Under the pieces are notes generated by a model. It searched no databases. It saw only the letters and a list, made by a program, of their open reading frames with translations, and was not told the DNA's origin. 64,000 nt of DNA from Platerodrilus igneus (Eukaryota; Arthropoda; Insecta; Coleoptera; Lycidae), in contig JARFIW010001469.1 of assembly GCA_036346225.1 (NCBI GenBank), forward strand, positions 7,534,001 to 7,598,000, read 5' to 3'. Of this stretch, positions 53,416 to 64,000 are shown in pieces (position 1 is the first letter of the stretch; the number at the start of each line of letters is the position of its first letter). Position numbers and translations under genes: made by a program.

Positions 53416-56400
53416 TTCCTAACTAAAGGTTTGTAAATAAATTTATGAAACGAATATTTTAGGCTTCTCTGGATAATTCTTTTCACCGTTAAATAATAAA
53501 GATACCTATTGTTTGTTATTCTAGACACCTCCTAAATAAGTTTGTTAACATGAAACTATGTAAACTAAATTCAAATCTTACTAATTCTTCAATAACAGAA
53601 TCATCAAGGGAAAAGTTCTTTAAATAGGCAAATTCAAAATTGAGAGATGAGGAATTGGTTTCCCTATGCGTAAATCTTTCCATATGCGTTCATATTGTTT
53701 GTAGCAAAATTTAAGTGTGACATCTTAGATGTTGTTACTCTTTAGATATTTAATGCACAATATTCTAAACATACTGTAAATACAAAAAAGGAACATTCTT
53801 TTACTCAATTGTTCGGCATGGTCATCACTATTCAGCAGAGTCATTTTGTGTTTGACTGTAAAATAGTCATCCCAAAATGTAGCAAGTTCTTCAACAATAC
53901 TGTTTTCTTGATTCTTCACTAACACGATTGAACTGTACAATTTTCATTAACGTGAATACACAATGATCAAAATAGAGCGAGTGCGTAAGGGGGCAACTTT
54001 AACTGTCACTATAGCATTTGGTGTACAATGTAACAATTTTGATGTCGAGTACACGGTATACGAAACATTATAATAGTTTAATTTTAGTTAAAAAATCCTG
54101 TTTTCGTCTTAGGACCAACTATGTGGTGGAACTGAACTGTCTACTGCCACAGTAGCGCACTTACTTTTGAATTTAATGACCTTTCAGAAAATTTTGGGGT
54201 AGTTCTCCATCACTGGTTCTACTTTATCTATATTAATAGGAATATAAATTAGACACCAAATTGTTGATTACTTTTTTTTATACATATTGAGAACATGAAT
54301 ACATAGCACACTATGGGTTCTTCAAATACATTAATTAATTATTGGTCTAGATTTTTAGTTCTTAGTTAGACTCTAAGACGTGTTTACAACAAGAGAGATC
54401 GTGCTTATGGATTATGTGAATAAAATCAATTTATAACGAAATTATTATCCAAAAATTTTTTACTTCCCGTAATACTTTTATAAAAAGAAATTTATTCGAG
54501 TAATGTTAAAAAAACGAGGTCAAAGGAGAATTATTGTACTGGTATGGAACGAATTTTCTTTGGAGAGGTAATCGCTATTGTCTGAAAATATGCTCAAAGC
54601 CCTTTATAGACATTATTTTCAGATTTGCAAAGTTTTCTGAATTGTAAATGTTTGAAAGTGAGAGTAAATGCGTACTGGATGTTTTAGACGTCAATTTACA
54701 TAGTAATACTGGGGAATTATACACTTCTTGGCTGTTTTACCATGTTGTCACCCTCATTGCTTAAGCTGCAGAAGTTATATCGTGTAACTATTTTGATGCA
54801 GTTTAATACTTGTAAGTTTTTTCTTATACAATCTCCAAACGTTTGAAAATGGAGCGCTCAGGATGTATTTCATCACTATTCCACCGCAATTCGTTATATT
54901 AGTTATGAATTTCAGTGCAATACATCATTTAATAGAATCATCCTTTAAAAACACCCGAAAGTGTCTTGAATGGATAGGATCTACTGAGAATATATAATAA
55001 TGTCAATCTAGTAACATTTATTATAGTTAGCGACTAAATATAAAAAGCGAAGGTTTATTTTCGCGTTAAAATTACTTTTGGCATTTAGATTAAAGACCGA
55101 AAACAGTAGAAACCAAACAGCCAATTTCCGAATCCTGGTGTTACATTTTAAACAACGGTCATTGCAAAATTAATTTTGAGTTGACTCACCAATCCAAAGC
55201 AAAAACATTGCGACATACTTTTTGATATAGAAACACTAAATTTTTAAATACACCATACATTTTGGATGTTTCTGTCTAATCCAGGCATTTTTAACATTTA
55301 TTGTGAAAGAACTTAAATAAATAACATATTTGACGATCGGAATAACATAAGATATACAAAAAAAAACACAAAAGAAAGGTTCAAAGCATAGGATGTAACA
55401 TTATTTGAAATAAGCCTCCAAGAACCTGTATTACCAAAATAGTGAGGAAAGCAGCTAAAAAAAAATAGTTTTAATGTGTGCATATATATTTATGTTCGCG
55501 CGAGAAATATTAAAAAGAATATTTCAATTTCGTTTAAATCGCGATCGTGTATTTAATACTTAATCACGTCGTTTTCCAGCTGATATAGATAAACAATTTA
55601 CCTGTGGGCATATGTCAAACGAGAGTCGCTTTTGGGTTTCCGTGAAGTCAAGTCGTGTTTTGTGTTCGACATTTATTACGTTCAGTTATCACAAATCTAT
55701 GTTTACGTTTCGCTGTTAAGTTATGTGTTGGTGTAAATGAAAATCTTCCTGTCCTTTCTTTCCCATTTCCCACAACAATCCAGAAGATCGAATCATCTGC
55801 ACCTGTGTTGTATCAGCTTGGTAAGTGACTTTTTACCTGTGAATTTGTTAAATTTACGTAGTTTAATATCCCTCCGTTATCGGAGGTCCGCTGCGCTATC
55901 CGAAGGAAAAAACATTACATTTCGTCCGATATCGGGGTTGTATTAACAATTTATATATACAGGATTTAAATACTAATTTGTTTTATCGGAAGGAGGCAAT
56001 TAGAACTCATTAACACAAACAACTTTTTCGTTTCAATTTTAGATTTAGCGCCTAGGTTCAAAGTTATTGGAATTTTTTGTTTTTCGAAAAATCGTCATAA
56101 CTGCCTTATTTGAAGGATTACTGAAAAAAATCCAAAATTTGTTTACCCAGCATTTGGTTCCCTAAAACATTTGCATTTACAATTATTTTTTTGTTCTCCA
56201 AATAACAAAATGGCGATTGATCAAAGATTTCAAAAAAAATCTTTTGACAACTACCCCATCAATTTTTTAATGTCAAATATTTATAAAATCCTTAAACTAT
56301 CTACTACAACACTTGTCGTAAAAATTATTTTTAATATATCACAACAGCGTCTTTAATCACTTACTTAAGATACCTACAAATAGGTTATAATACACTAAAT

Positions 56401-56528
56401 AAGAGCAGTTAAAACGAAATAACCATTGAACATTGGAACAAAAGTAGGCTTAGCTTTGACACCTTCATAAATTCGGACAAGATACTTCAAACGTAATGTA
56501 CCTTTCATTTTGAATGTTATAAATTTGA
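53416..56528. other. AT-rich region without recognised genes
   Basis: The left part may contain the element B 5' LTR, but no second LTR exists here to define it. A dispersed repeat lies at 54585-54680. A possible host first exon is at 55650-55820 (see findings). The short frame 53725-53940 (minus) has no recognised similarity. Confidence 0.45.
54585..54680 (+). repeat. Dispersed repeat (copy 2; copy 1 at 17240-17350)
   Basis: Same ordered words as copy 1: TGCTCAAAGCCCTTTATAG, TTTGCAAAGTTTTCTGAATT, GTAAATGTTTGAAAG and GAGTAAA. Confidence 0.6.
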
Positions 56529-56529
56529 A

Positions 56530-56730
56530 TCATCATCATTAGGTTTTCAGTCTTAGAACTGGTCGGACGCGTACCTCCATTCTATTCTGAGCTAAGCTAC
56601 ACATTTCCCTGAAATTCCAACAGCCCACATCTTTCACTATCTGTGTGCAATAGGTTAATCTAGGTCTACTCTTATCTCTTTTGTTCTCTTCTCTGCTATC
56701 CTCTCATGCCTTGGTATGTGTTATCATTTT
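56530..56730 (-). pseudogene. LINE 3'-end fragment
   Basis: The block CCCACATCTTTCACTATCTG...GCAATAG...AATCTA matches 59150-59200 closely, and the surrounding text is that of a LINE 3' region. No complete domain. Confidence 0.5.
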
Positions 56731-58059
56731 GTCTTGAAGCATTTTTATTTTATTATTGTACTTAAGCAGTTTAAAAAATATTGAATTTCATGATTGTTAG
56801 TAAATCACTATGTATATGGCAAGTGTTGGATTTTAATTGTTGAAAACAAATTTTTCTTGCATGTTCAAGTGTTTAAATTAACATTTGTTAGTTCTTTTCT
56901 TTAGATTTGTAAAGTCACCTTCAAAATTATTTATCGAAATAGAAAACGTTGTTTAACTAAAATACCCGTATACATAACTGGTTATTTCTGTTGTAATCAG
57001 GTCGCACATGTACTGTTGAACGCTCGTTGTAGTGATAGACGGTTTTCCTCTAAACAGCCAGTCGTATTGCAACTATCATGTGAGAAACATGTCTGCCATA
57101 ATTAAAATGTTGAAATGCGACCTCCGCATTGCCTTTTAAAAATAAATTTTGGAGTCCTCGTCTACGATGTTGAAAATTGAAGATAAGGTTTGTAAAACTA
57201 TCAGTTTTAAGATACATTTAATTGAGCTTAAATATTATAACACAACTTCCATGATACCATCTTTGCTGTTATTTAATTTACGTTAATCTTCGCTGTAATT
57301 AATTCTATGGACGACCTTTAACACTATGCAAATTTAGAATTTATATCGAAGCGACTATTGTAAAACTGAGAGATATTACGATATAATGAATTCAACAGTC
57401 TTTGATTGAAAACTCGGCTGTTGATTGTTTTTTGGATAATTTCTATTTTGATTGTTGCTAACAGCTGTTCACGTAGATGCCATGTTGTTGAAATATTTCG
57501 ATCACAAGAGGACGCTGTTAATCAAGATACATCATATAGTTTGGTAATATGCTTTTTTGTTCTTATTTTGAATTAATGTCGTAATCTCCTGTAAGTAAAA
57601 CTTTTTAATTATTTATATGAAGTGTTTTATACTGCAAATTAATGTTATTAAACCTCCACAACAAGTAGAACTTGGTTAATTAAAAAAATAAGTACGCTTA
57701 ATGACTCAGAATTAAGTCGGTATTTATTTTCTACAAGAAGTACAAGCGACCATTAGTTTCCTACCTGATTAAAAAATAAAAGTAGAATAATTTATTTGAA
57801 GTCTATCCTAAGATCTCATGTACCTATTTAAAAATTTTATTCTATAAGGAATAATTAACATTTTTTAAGATCCATTAATGATTATATGTACATCGTACTC
57901 AGATCTGACTGATATAATAAAAATTTTTTATTGAATACATCAATTGTCATTTTTATGTAACATTATAACTTGACATAAATTCCATCTTCAGTTAAGATAA
58001 CTTGAAAAAATTTAAATTAGAATTGTAAATATCTACAAGAAGAACAGACTAATCTTTCA

Positions 58060-58130
<71 letters not shown>

Positions 58131-58645
58131 TTTCATTCTTCAATCTTTTTATTAAATTACTAACGTAACAATTTATTAAGAAAGTAACCTTACAATTAGA
58201 TTTGATATAAATGCATATTTCTTATTCAGATGCAATCTATGATTTGTTTGATATTTAATGTACAACTACTTTTTTTCTGGGATAATATTGCATAACTTAA
58301 CAATGTTAGTCTGCGTGCTTTACATGCGTATAATCGTTTATTAAAGTTCCTACGCTCTCTTTAGTGATGCTGTCTTGCTTATGTTAAATCTTTGAGTCTA
58401 GTGGCGCCTGACATTTCCGTATTTATAAAGACCCCTCTGTTAGTTTCATCCCGCTGAAGTTAGAGTTCAGAGTTGGTTCGGAAGTCTCCAGAAGTATTTA
58501 TTTTTAATACGGATAAACTACATCTATGATTAGCTTCTGAGAGAAAATAAGGTGGTTCTGTACTTACCTCGTAACACCCTAATCAACATCTTTACATAAG
58601 TTACGCCACCCTATAACATCTATAGAAATTGAAACAAGTAAACGA
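56731..58645. other. AT-rich region with (TA)n microsatellite
   Basis: No gene recognised. A (TA)n run of ~60 bp lies at 58063-58125. TATTTATAAAGAC near 58420 is a possible TATA box with no gene following it. Confidence 0.5.
58063..58125. repeat. (TA)n microsatellite
   Basis: About 31 uninterrupted TA dinucleotides. Confidence 0.97.
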
Positions 58646-58649
58646 AATA

Positions 58650-59040
58650 AAAATAAAGTTAGATTACAGTCTCTCCGATTTGTTACCGTTTTCCACATAT
58701 TTCTTTCTTCCCCTACCATTTCTAGTACTACTTTGTTCTAAACTTTGTCTGTTCATGATCTTCATCATACATCTGTAGAACCACATTTCAAAGGCTTCTC
58801 TATCTTCTTCCTGGACGTTTCTCCTACTGTCCACGTTTCACAGCCGTACAGTGCTGCACTCAAAACATATGCTTTCAGCAACTTTATGCATGTTTCTATG
58901 CTTGTGGTCTTCGAACACAGCAGCTGCCTTTTCTTGTTATATACAGCACGATTTGTGCTAATCTTTTTTATTTTATATAGTTTGCATTTTTCTCCTATTG
59001 TTCTTTAAGAATACTCTATTTTACCGATATTCAATGGTAC
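58650..59040 (-). pseudogene. LINE reverse transcriptase C-terminal fragment
   Basis: On the minus strand a segment like CETWTVGETSRKKIEKPLK then frames near WFYRCMMKI and NKVVLEM match the post-RT tail (CEaWtl...kieafEmw.yRrml) of RTE-like and related LINEs. Broken and partial. Confidence 0.65.
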
Positions 59041-59109
59041 GTGATGGCGGTTAAGCAACCTGACGGCTACCGAGATCTCCGCCTTTCGCACAATCAACAT
59101 TTGTTAATT

Positions 59110-59720
59110 TCTATTCCTAATTACCGTACACATTTCCTTCAAATTACCACAGCCTACATCTTTAACTATCTGCGTGCAATAGTATAATCTATGTTTACGT
59201 CTGCCACCGTTTTTGTCCTTTCTGTGCTTCATATATAATTTGCACTATTCCCTTGTGCTTTAGTACATGTCCTATCATCCTATCTCTTATTTTTTCTGTA
59301 TTCCACATATTTCTTCTTCCTCTAATATTTTCAAAACATCTTTGTCCTTAACTTTGCATGTTCAAGACATATTCATCATACGTCAGTAGCATCACATTTC
59401 AAAGGCTTCTACCTTTTTCCTGCCTCTTTCACCTAATACCTACGTTTCACAGCCACAATCTGCTGTGCCCCACATACATGTTTTAAGCAATTTTTTCCTT
59501 GTTTCTATGCTTGTTGCCTTCGAATATAGCAGCTGCATTTCCTTGTTAAATGCAACACGGCCTTGTGCTACTCTTTGTTTTATGTCTTTAGCATTTTTCC
59601 AATCTTGTGTTAATTAACTTCCTAGGTAGCAGGAATCTTTATGTGCCTTCTTTATTTATTGGTATATTATTCCTCTAATAATAATATATTTTCTATTGTA
59701 CTTGGTAGGAAATTTCTGCC
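59110..59720 (-). pseudogene. Second LINE C-terminal/3' fragment of the same family
   Basis: Repeats the text of the previous fragment (TTTCAAAGGCTTCT, GTTTCACAGCC, CAGCTGC...CCTTGTTA) with ~25% difference by eye, same orientation. Two independent, diverged insertions or an old duplication. Confidence 0.6.
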
Positions 59721-60639
59721 AGCATGTTTATTACATTGCCTGCATACAAGATACATAAGTTTCTTTTTATCGTGAACCCTATATAAAGCAGCTTAAATCT
59801 AACAAATCTGTTTCTAAAGTTTTTGATATTTTTCAAATCGTAATCTAGTCTTAGTTATTACAACTTTTTTTTAAATGAGTACATTTTACAAATTATTAAA
59901 GTATTTTTGATAGGCCTCGCTTAAAGTAAATTTTTTTTTAAAAGCACTAGAATATCGATATTTGTGTGTATTATCTTAAGTTCGTAAGATTTATATTATC
60001 CATTTTCCAAACGTTCATGATTTGTATTAGAAATTCTTGTTAGTAATAGTAAATTGTTTTGAATTTGTCTATTTTTTGGGCTTTAATATTTTTAATTAAC
60101 ATCGTATTATTTTTTGCAGGTGAGTACATTTCATACCTTTGGGAGGAAAAAGCGTACTTTGCACGTAAGTCACTTGATAATTTAGATCTTCTTAATGTCA
60201 TTTTAAAATTGTGCAACGCCACGTAAAGCAAGAAAATATCTTTTTTTCTGTGACGGGAAAAAAATTTGACGTTTAATGCTTCTTGACAGGTAACAAAATG
60301 TCACTTTTTATTAATTGACTTTTTCCCCGAGAAAAAAATGAGTATTTTTTTCCCGGGTATGTGCAAATAAGTAACCACTCGCAGAATTAAATTGACAGAT
60401 ATTTGATTACTTTAAGGATTTCCTTAGCAACGCAAGTCTAACTGTCTCTATAAGTACAAAGCCTACTTGTTTGAAAATTCAAATTTGACATCGATTGTTT
60501 TTTGACTTTAATATATTGTAATATTTTTTTCAATATTAAATCATCGTTTTGCCTGTCACAGAAAAAAATACTGTATTATGCACGGGTAAAAATGTAAAAT
60601 TTTAACTCTCGGTGTTTTGTCTCTCCGCCTCGCGAAATA
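59721..60639. other. AT-rich spacer before the 1.2-kb repeat array
   Basis: No gene. GGGAAAAAAA/TTTTTCCC words near 60250-60350 recall the GGGAAAA-containing text inside the 1.2-kb repeat, so a diverged unit may start here. Confidence 0.4.
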
Positions 60640-63600
60640 GGTTTTGGACCTCTTGGAGCGGCTTTTTAAAAAGGCTTCTTCCAAAAAACTCTTCTATCAA
60701 TTTATTTTGAACAGAAATTACAATATTAATTTTTAATTACAGGTACGTTATATGCAGTAACATATTGGGATCAAAAATATTCTAAATTATCATTCACTTT
60801 ACATTGACTAAAATTAGGGTGGGTAGCAAATCAACCAACAATGTTAAAGTTGTGAAGCTCTAGACTGACTGGTCATCTTGGGCTCCTGAGGGTATTTATG
60901 CTATCCCTGCCCGTTCACATTGTTGTGGGAACTGCAGATCTTATGTCTGCTATTTCTTTATTCAATACAAAATATTAGTTCTTAGTAATCTTAATTCTCA
61001 CAATATGGTTTTTATAATCTATTGTGACCTGCACCTGCAGTGTCATATTATGTCTGTAATACAAAGTATTCACATCCGTTCTCATGTCTAGTTGATGAAC
61101 TACCATAAACCTTTTGTAATATGTCCTTCAATTATGCATTGTAACAATCTAACTTAAGATTTAATAATTCCATTTGATTACATATATATCCTAATTTGGG
61201 GATATGTAACTCGCGTCGGGAGACAAACACTCCTCGGGATAAAATCTAGTACTTTTTTTCCCTTGTATGATAAATAACTATTTCTTGAAAAATCGGGACA
61301 TTATTTAATTGAGTCCGCTTGGGAAAAATGTCAGTTTTCCCGGTTGACAGTTTTACTTTTCCTTTTCCAGTCGCCGGAGGTAAAAGTGTCGCCATGACGT
61401 TATCAAATAACTGACGCAAAACAGTAATATAAATAACGATAAATAGCAGTTAAACTTGATTTTTATTTTGCAACGTAATATTAAACGTGCAATTTTTAAG
61501 GGTAGCATTTTGAAAATTGAGGCCGTGCAATATTGTCCTCAGATTTTGTCGGTCCAAGGCGCGACACTGCTTCATTTGCCAAAGATTCAATTTCGGAGCT
61601 TTGCGTTTTACGAATGCTTTCTTATTTAACAACAAACGTGTAGTTATTGTGTCAAATTAATTTGCGTCAAAAGATGACTAATCGTAAAGCAATCTTTGAT
61701 ATTAATCAAAACGGAAAATTCATATCCGCAAATATACATGAAAATTAGTATACTTTATGTGGAGGAAAAGTGACTTTTATGGTTGCCTCTTATAACGCTG
61801 CACTCGCGTTCGGCGGGTAAATGAAGGACGAGGTAGGTTTTGGTCCTCTTGGAGCAACTTTTTAAAAAGGCTTCTTCCAAAAACTCTTTATCAATTTATT
61901 TGAAACAGAAATAACAAAATTAATTTTAATTACAGGTACGTTATTTGCAGTAACGTATTGGGATCAAAATATTCTAAATTATCATTCACTTTAAATTAAC
62001 TAAAATTAGGGTGAGTAGCTGAAATCAACCAACTATGTTAAAGTTGTGAAGCTTTAGACTGACTGGTCATCCTGGGCTCCTGAGGGTATTTATGCTATCC
62101 CTGCCCTCACATTGATTATGGGAACTGCAGATCTCATGTCTGCTATTTCTTTATTCAATACAAAATATTAGTTCTTAGTAATTCTTAATTCTAACAATAG
62201 GTTTTTATAATCTATTGTGACCTGCACCTGCAGTGTCATGTTACGCCTGGAATACAATTCACATCCGTTCTCATGTCTGATTTGATGAACTACCATTAGC
62301 CTTTTGTAATATGTCCTTCAATTATGCATTGTAACAATCTAACTTAAGATTTAATAATTCCATTTGATTACATATATATCCTAATTTGGGGATATGTAAC
62401 TCGCGTCGGGAGACAAACACACCTCGAGCTAAAATCTAGTACTTTTTCCCTTGTATAATAAATAACTATTTCTTGAAACGTTAAAAATCGGGACATTATT
62501 TATCTGAGTCCGCTTGGGAAAATTTCAGTTTCCTGGTCGACATTTATACTTTTCCTTTTCCAGTCGTCGGAGGTAAAGTGTCGCCATGACGTTATCAAAT
62601 AACTGACGCAAAACAGTAATATAAATAACGATAAATAGCAGTTAAACTTGATTTTTATTTTGCAACGTAATATTAAACGTGCAATTTTTAAGGGTAGCAT
62701 TTTGAAAATTGAGGCCGTGCAATATTGTCCTCAGATTTTGTCGGTCCAAGGCGCGACACTGCTTCATTTGCCAAAGATTCAATTTCGGAGCTTTGCGTTT
62801 TACGAATGCTTTCTTATTTAACAACAAACGTGTAGTTATTGTGTCAAATTAATTTGCGTCAAAAAGATGACTAATCGTAAAAGCAATCTTTGATATTAAT
62901 CAAAACGGAAAATTCATATCCGCAAATATACATGAAAATTAGTATACTTTATGTGGAGGAAAAGTGACTTTTTATGGCTTGCATCTTATAACCGCTGCAC
63001 TCGCGTTCGGCGGGTAAATGAAGTGACTAGGTAGGTTTTGGTCCTCTTGGAGCAACTTTTAAAAAAGGCTTCTTCCAAAAAACTCTTTATCAATTTATTT
63101 GAAACAGAAATAACAAAATTAATTTTTAATTACAAGTACGTTATTTGCAGTAACGTATTGGGATCAAAAATGTTCTAAGTTGACATTCACTTTAAATTAA
63201 CTAAAATTAGGGTGAGTAGCTGAACAACCAACTATGTTAAAGTTGTGAAGCTTTAGACTGACTGGCCATCCTGGGCTCCTGAGGGTATTTATGCTATCCC
63301 TGCCCTCACATTGATTATGGGAACTGCAGATCTCATGTCTGCTACTTCTTTATTCAATACAAAGTATTACTTCTTAGTATTCTTAATTCTAACAATAGGT
63401 TTCTTATAATCTATTGTGACCTGCACCTGCAGTGTCATGTTACGCCTGGAATACAATTCACATCCGTTCCCATGTCTGATTTATGAGCTACCATTAGCCT
63501 TTTGTAATATGTCCTTCAATTATGCATTGTAACAATCTAACTTAAGATTTAATAATTCCATTTGATTACATATATATCCTAATTTGGTGGATATGTAGCT

Positions 63601-64000
63601 CGCGTCGGGAGACAAACACACCTCGAGCTAAAATCTAGTACTTTTTCCCTTGTATAATAAATAACTATTTCTTGAAACGTTAAAAATCGGGTCATTATTT
63701 ATCTGAGTCCGCTTGGGAAAAATTTCAGTTTCCTGGTCGACATTTATACCTTTCTTTTTCCAGTCGTCGGAGGTAAAAGTGTCGCCATGACGTTATCAAA
63801 TAACTGACGCAAAACAGTAATATAAATAACGATAAATAGCAGTTAAACTTGATTTTTATTTTGCAACGTAATATTAAACGTGCAATTTTTAAGGGTAGCA
63901 TTTTGAAAATTGAGGCCGTGCAATATTGTCCTCAGATTTTGTCGGTCCAAGGCGCGACACTGCTTCATTTGCCAAAGATTCAATTTCGGAGCTTTGCGTT
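60640..64000 (+). repeat. Tandem array of a ~1.2-kb unit, at least 2.8 copies
   Basis: Units start at GGTTTTGG(A/T)CCTCTTGGAGC: 60640, 61836 and 63034 (lengths 1196 and 1198); the third runs off the window. Units 2 and 3 are nearly identical; unit 1 is more diverged, mainly by small indels. Each unit carries a minus-strand frame of 61 codons (61450-61635, 62642-62827) that is conserved only because the repeat is. No transposase or RNA gene seen. It may be a complex satellite or a tandemly repeated segment of a larger element. Confidence 0.93.

Noticed and set aside
61450..62827. 61-codon minus-strand frame conserved in the tandem units
   Set aside because: Conservation is explained by the tandem repeat itself; no sign of selection can be seen and no similarity recognised.

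Overview
This is a gene-poor, repeat-dense stretch of an AT-rich animal nuclear genome, most likely an insect. The mobile-element mix (Gypsy and BEL/Pao LTR elements, Jockey-like and RTE-like LINEs, a DD34D mariner, a Polinton) and arthropod-style core promoters (TATA box plus TCAGT initiator) support this. I find no intact host protein-coding gene. Nearly all coding content belongs to transposable or virus-like elements, and most frames are interrupted by single-base indels or stops, either from decay or from uncorrected long-read errors.

Layout. 1-1605: antisense RTE-like LINE (RT and endonuclease), split by a Gypsy element at 1606-11422 with ~1.9 kb LTRs and a 5-bp target duplication AATCT; the LINE resumes at 11423-12060. 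12371-13269: internally deleted mariner with TA duplication. 14169-14790: minisatellite of ~110-130 bp units. 15000-18344: short repeats, a tRNA-like SINE fragment, AT-rich filler. 18351-34838: a structurally complete Polinton/Maverick (16,488 bp) with ~0.8 kb terminal inverted repeats and 6-bp target duplication GAGGTG. 34845-39395: Jockey-like LINE on the minus strand. About 40000-50700: degenerate BEL/Pao element on the plus strand, split near 45.5-49.5 kb by a decayed DNA transposon whose transposase-like protein I cannot place in a named superfamily. 50789-53415: second, truncated BEL/Pao on the minus strand. 56.5-59.7 kb: LINE 3' fragments. 60640 to window end: three head-to-tail copies of a ~1.2 kb unit.

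The Polinton is the most informative system. It carries protein-primed DNA polymerase B with an N-terminal zinc-finger region and two ~47-bp spliceosomal introns, a parvovirus-type PLA2-like protein, a hydrophobic pVI-like protein, an adenain-like protease, minor and major capsid proteins, a packaging ATPase with an N-terminal helix-turn-helix, a fibre-like repeat protein and a retroviral-type integrase with a chromodomain-like tail. Several of its genes share one core promoter layout: a TATA box, then TCAGT or TTAGT 31-33 bp downstream. The virion block 25068-28422 is packed tightly behind a single such promoter, as in a DNA virus. Polymerase, ATPase, the conserved 29643-30562 protein and the PLA2 gene have frame breaks, so this copy looks recently active but is not intact as read here.
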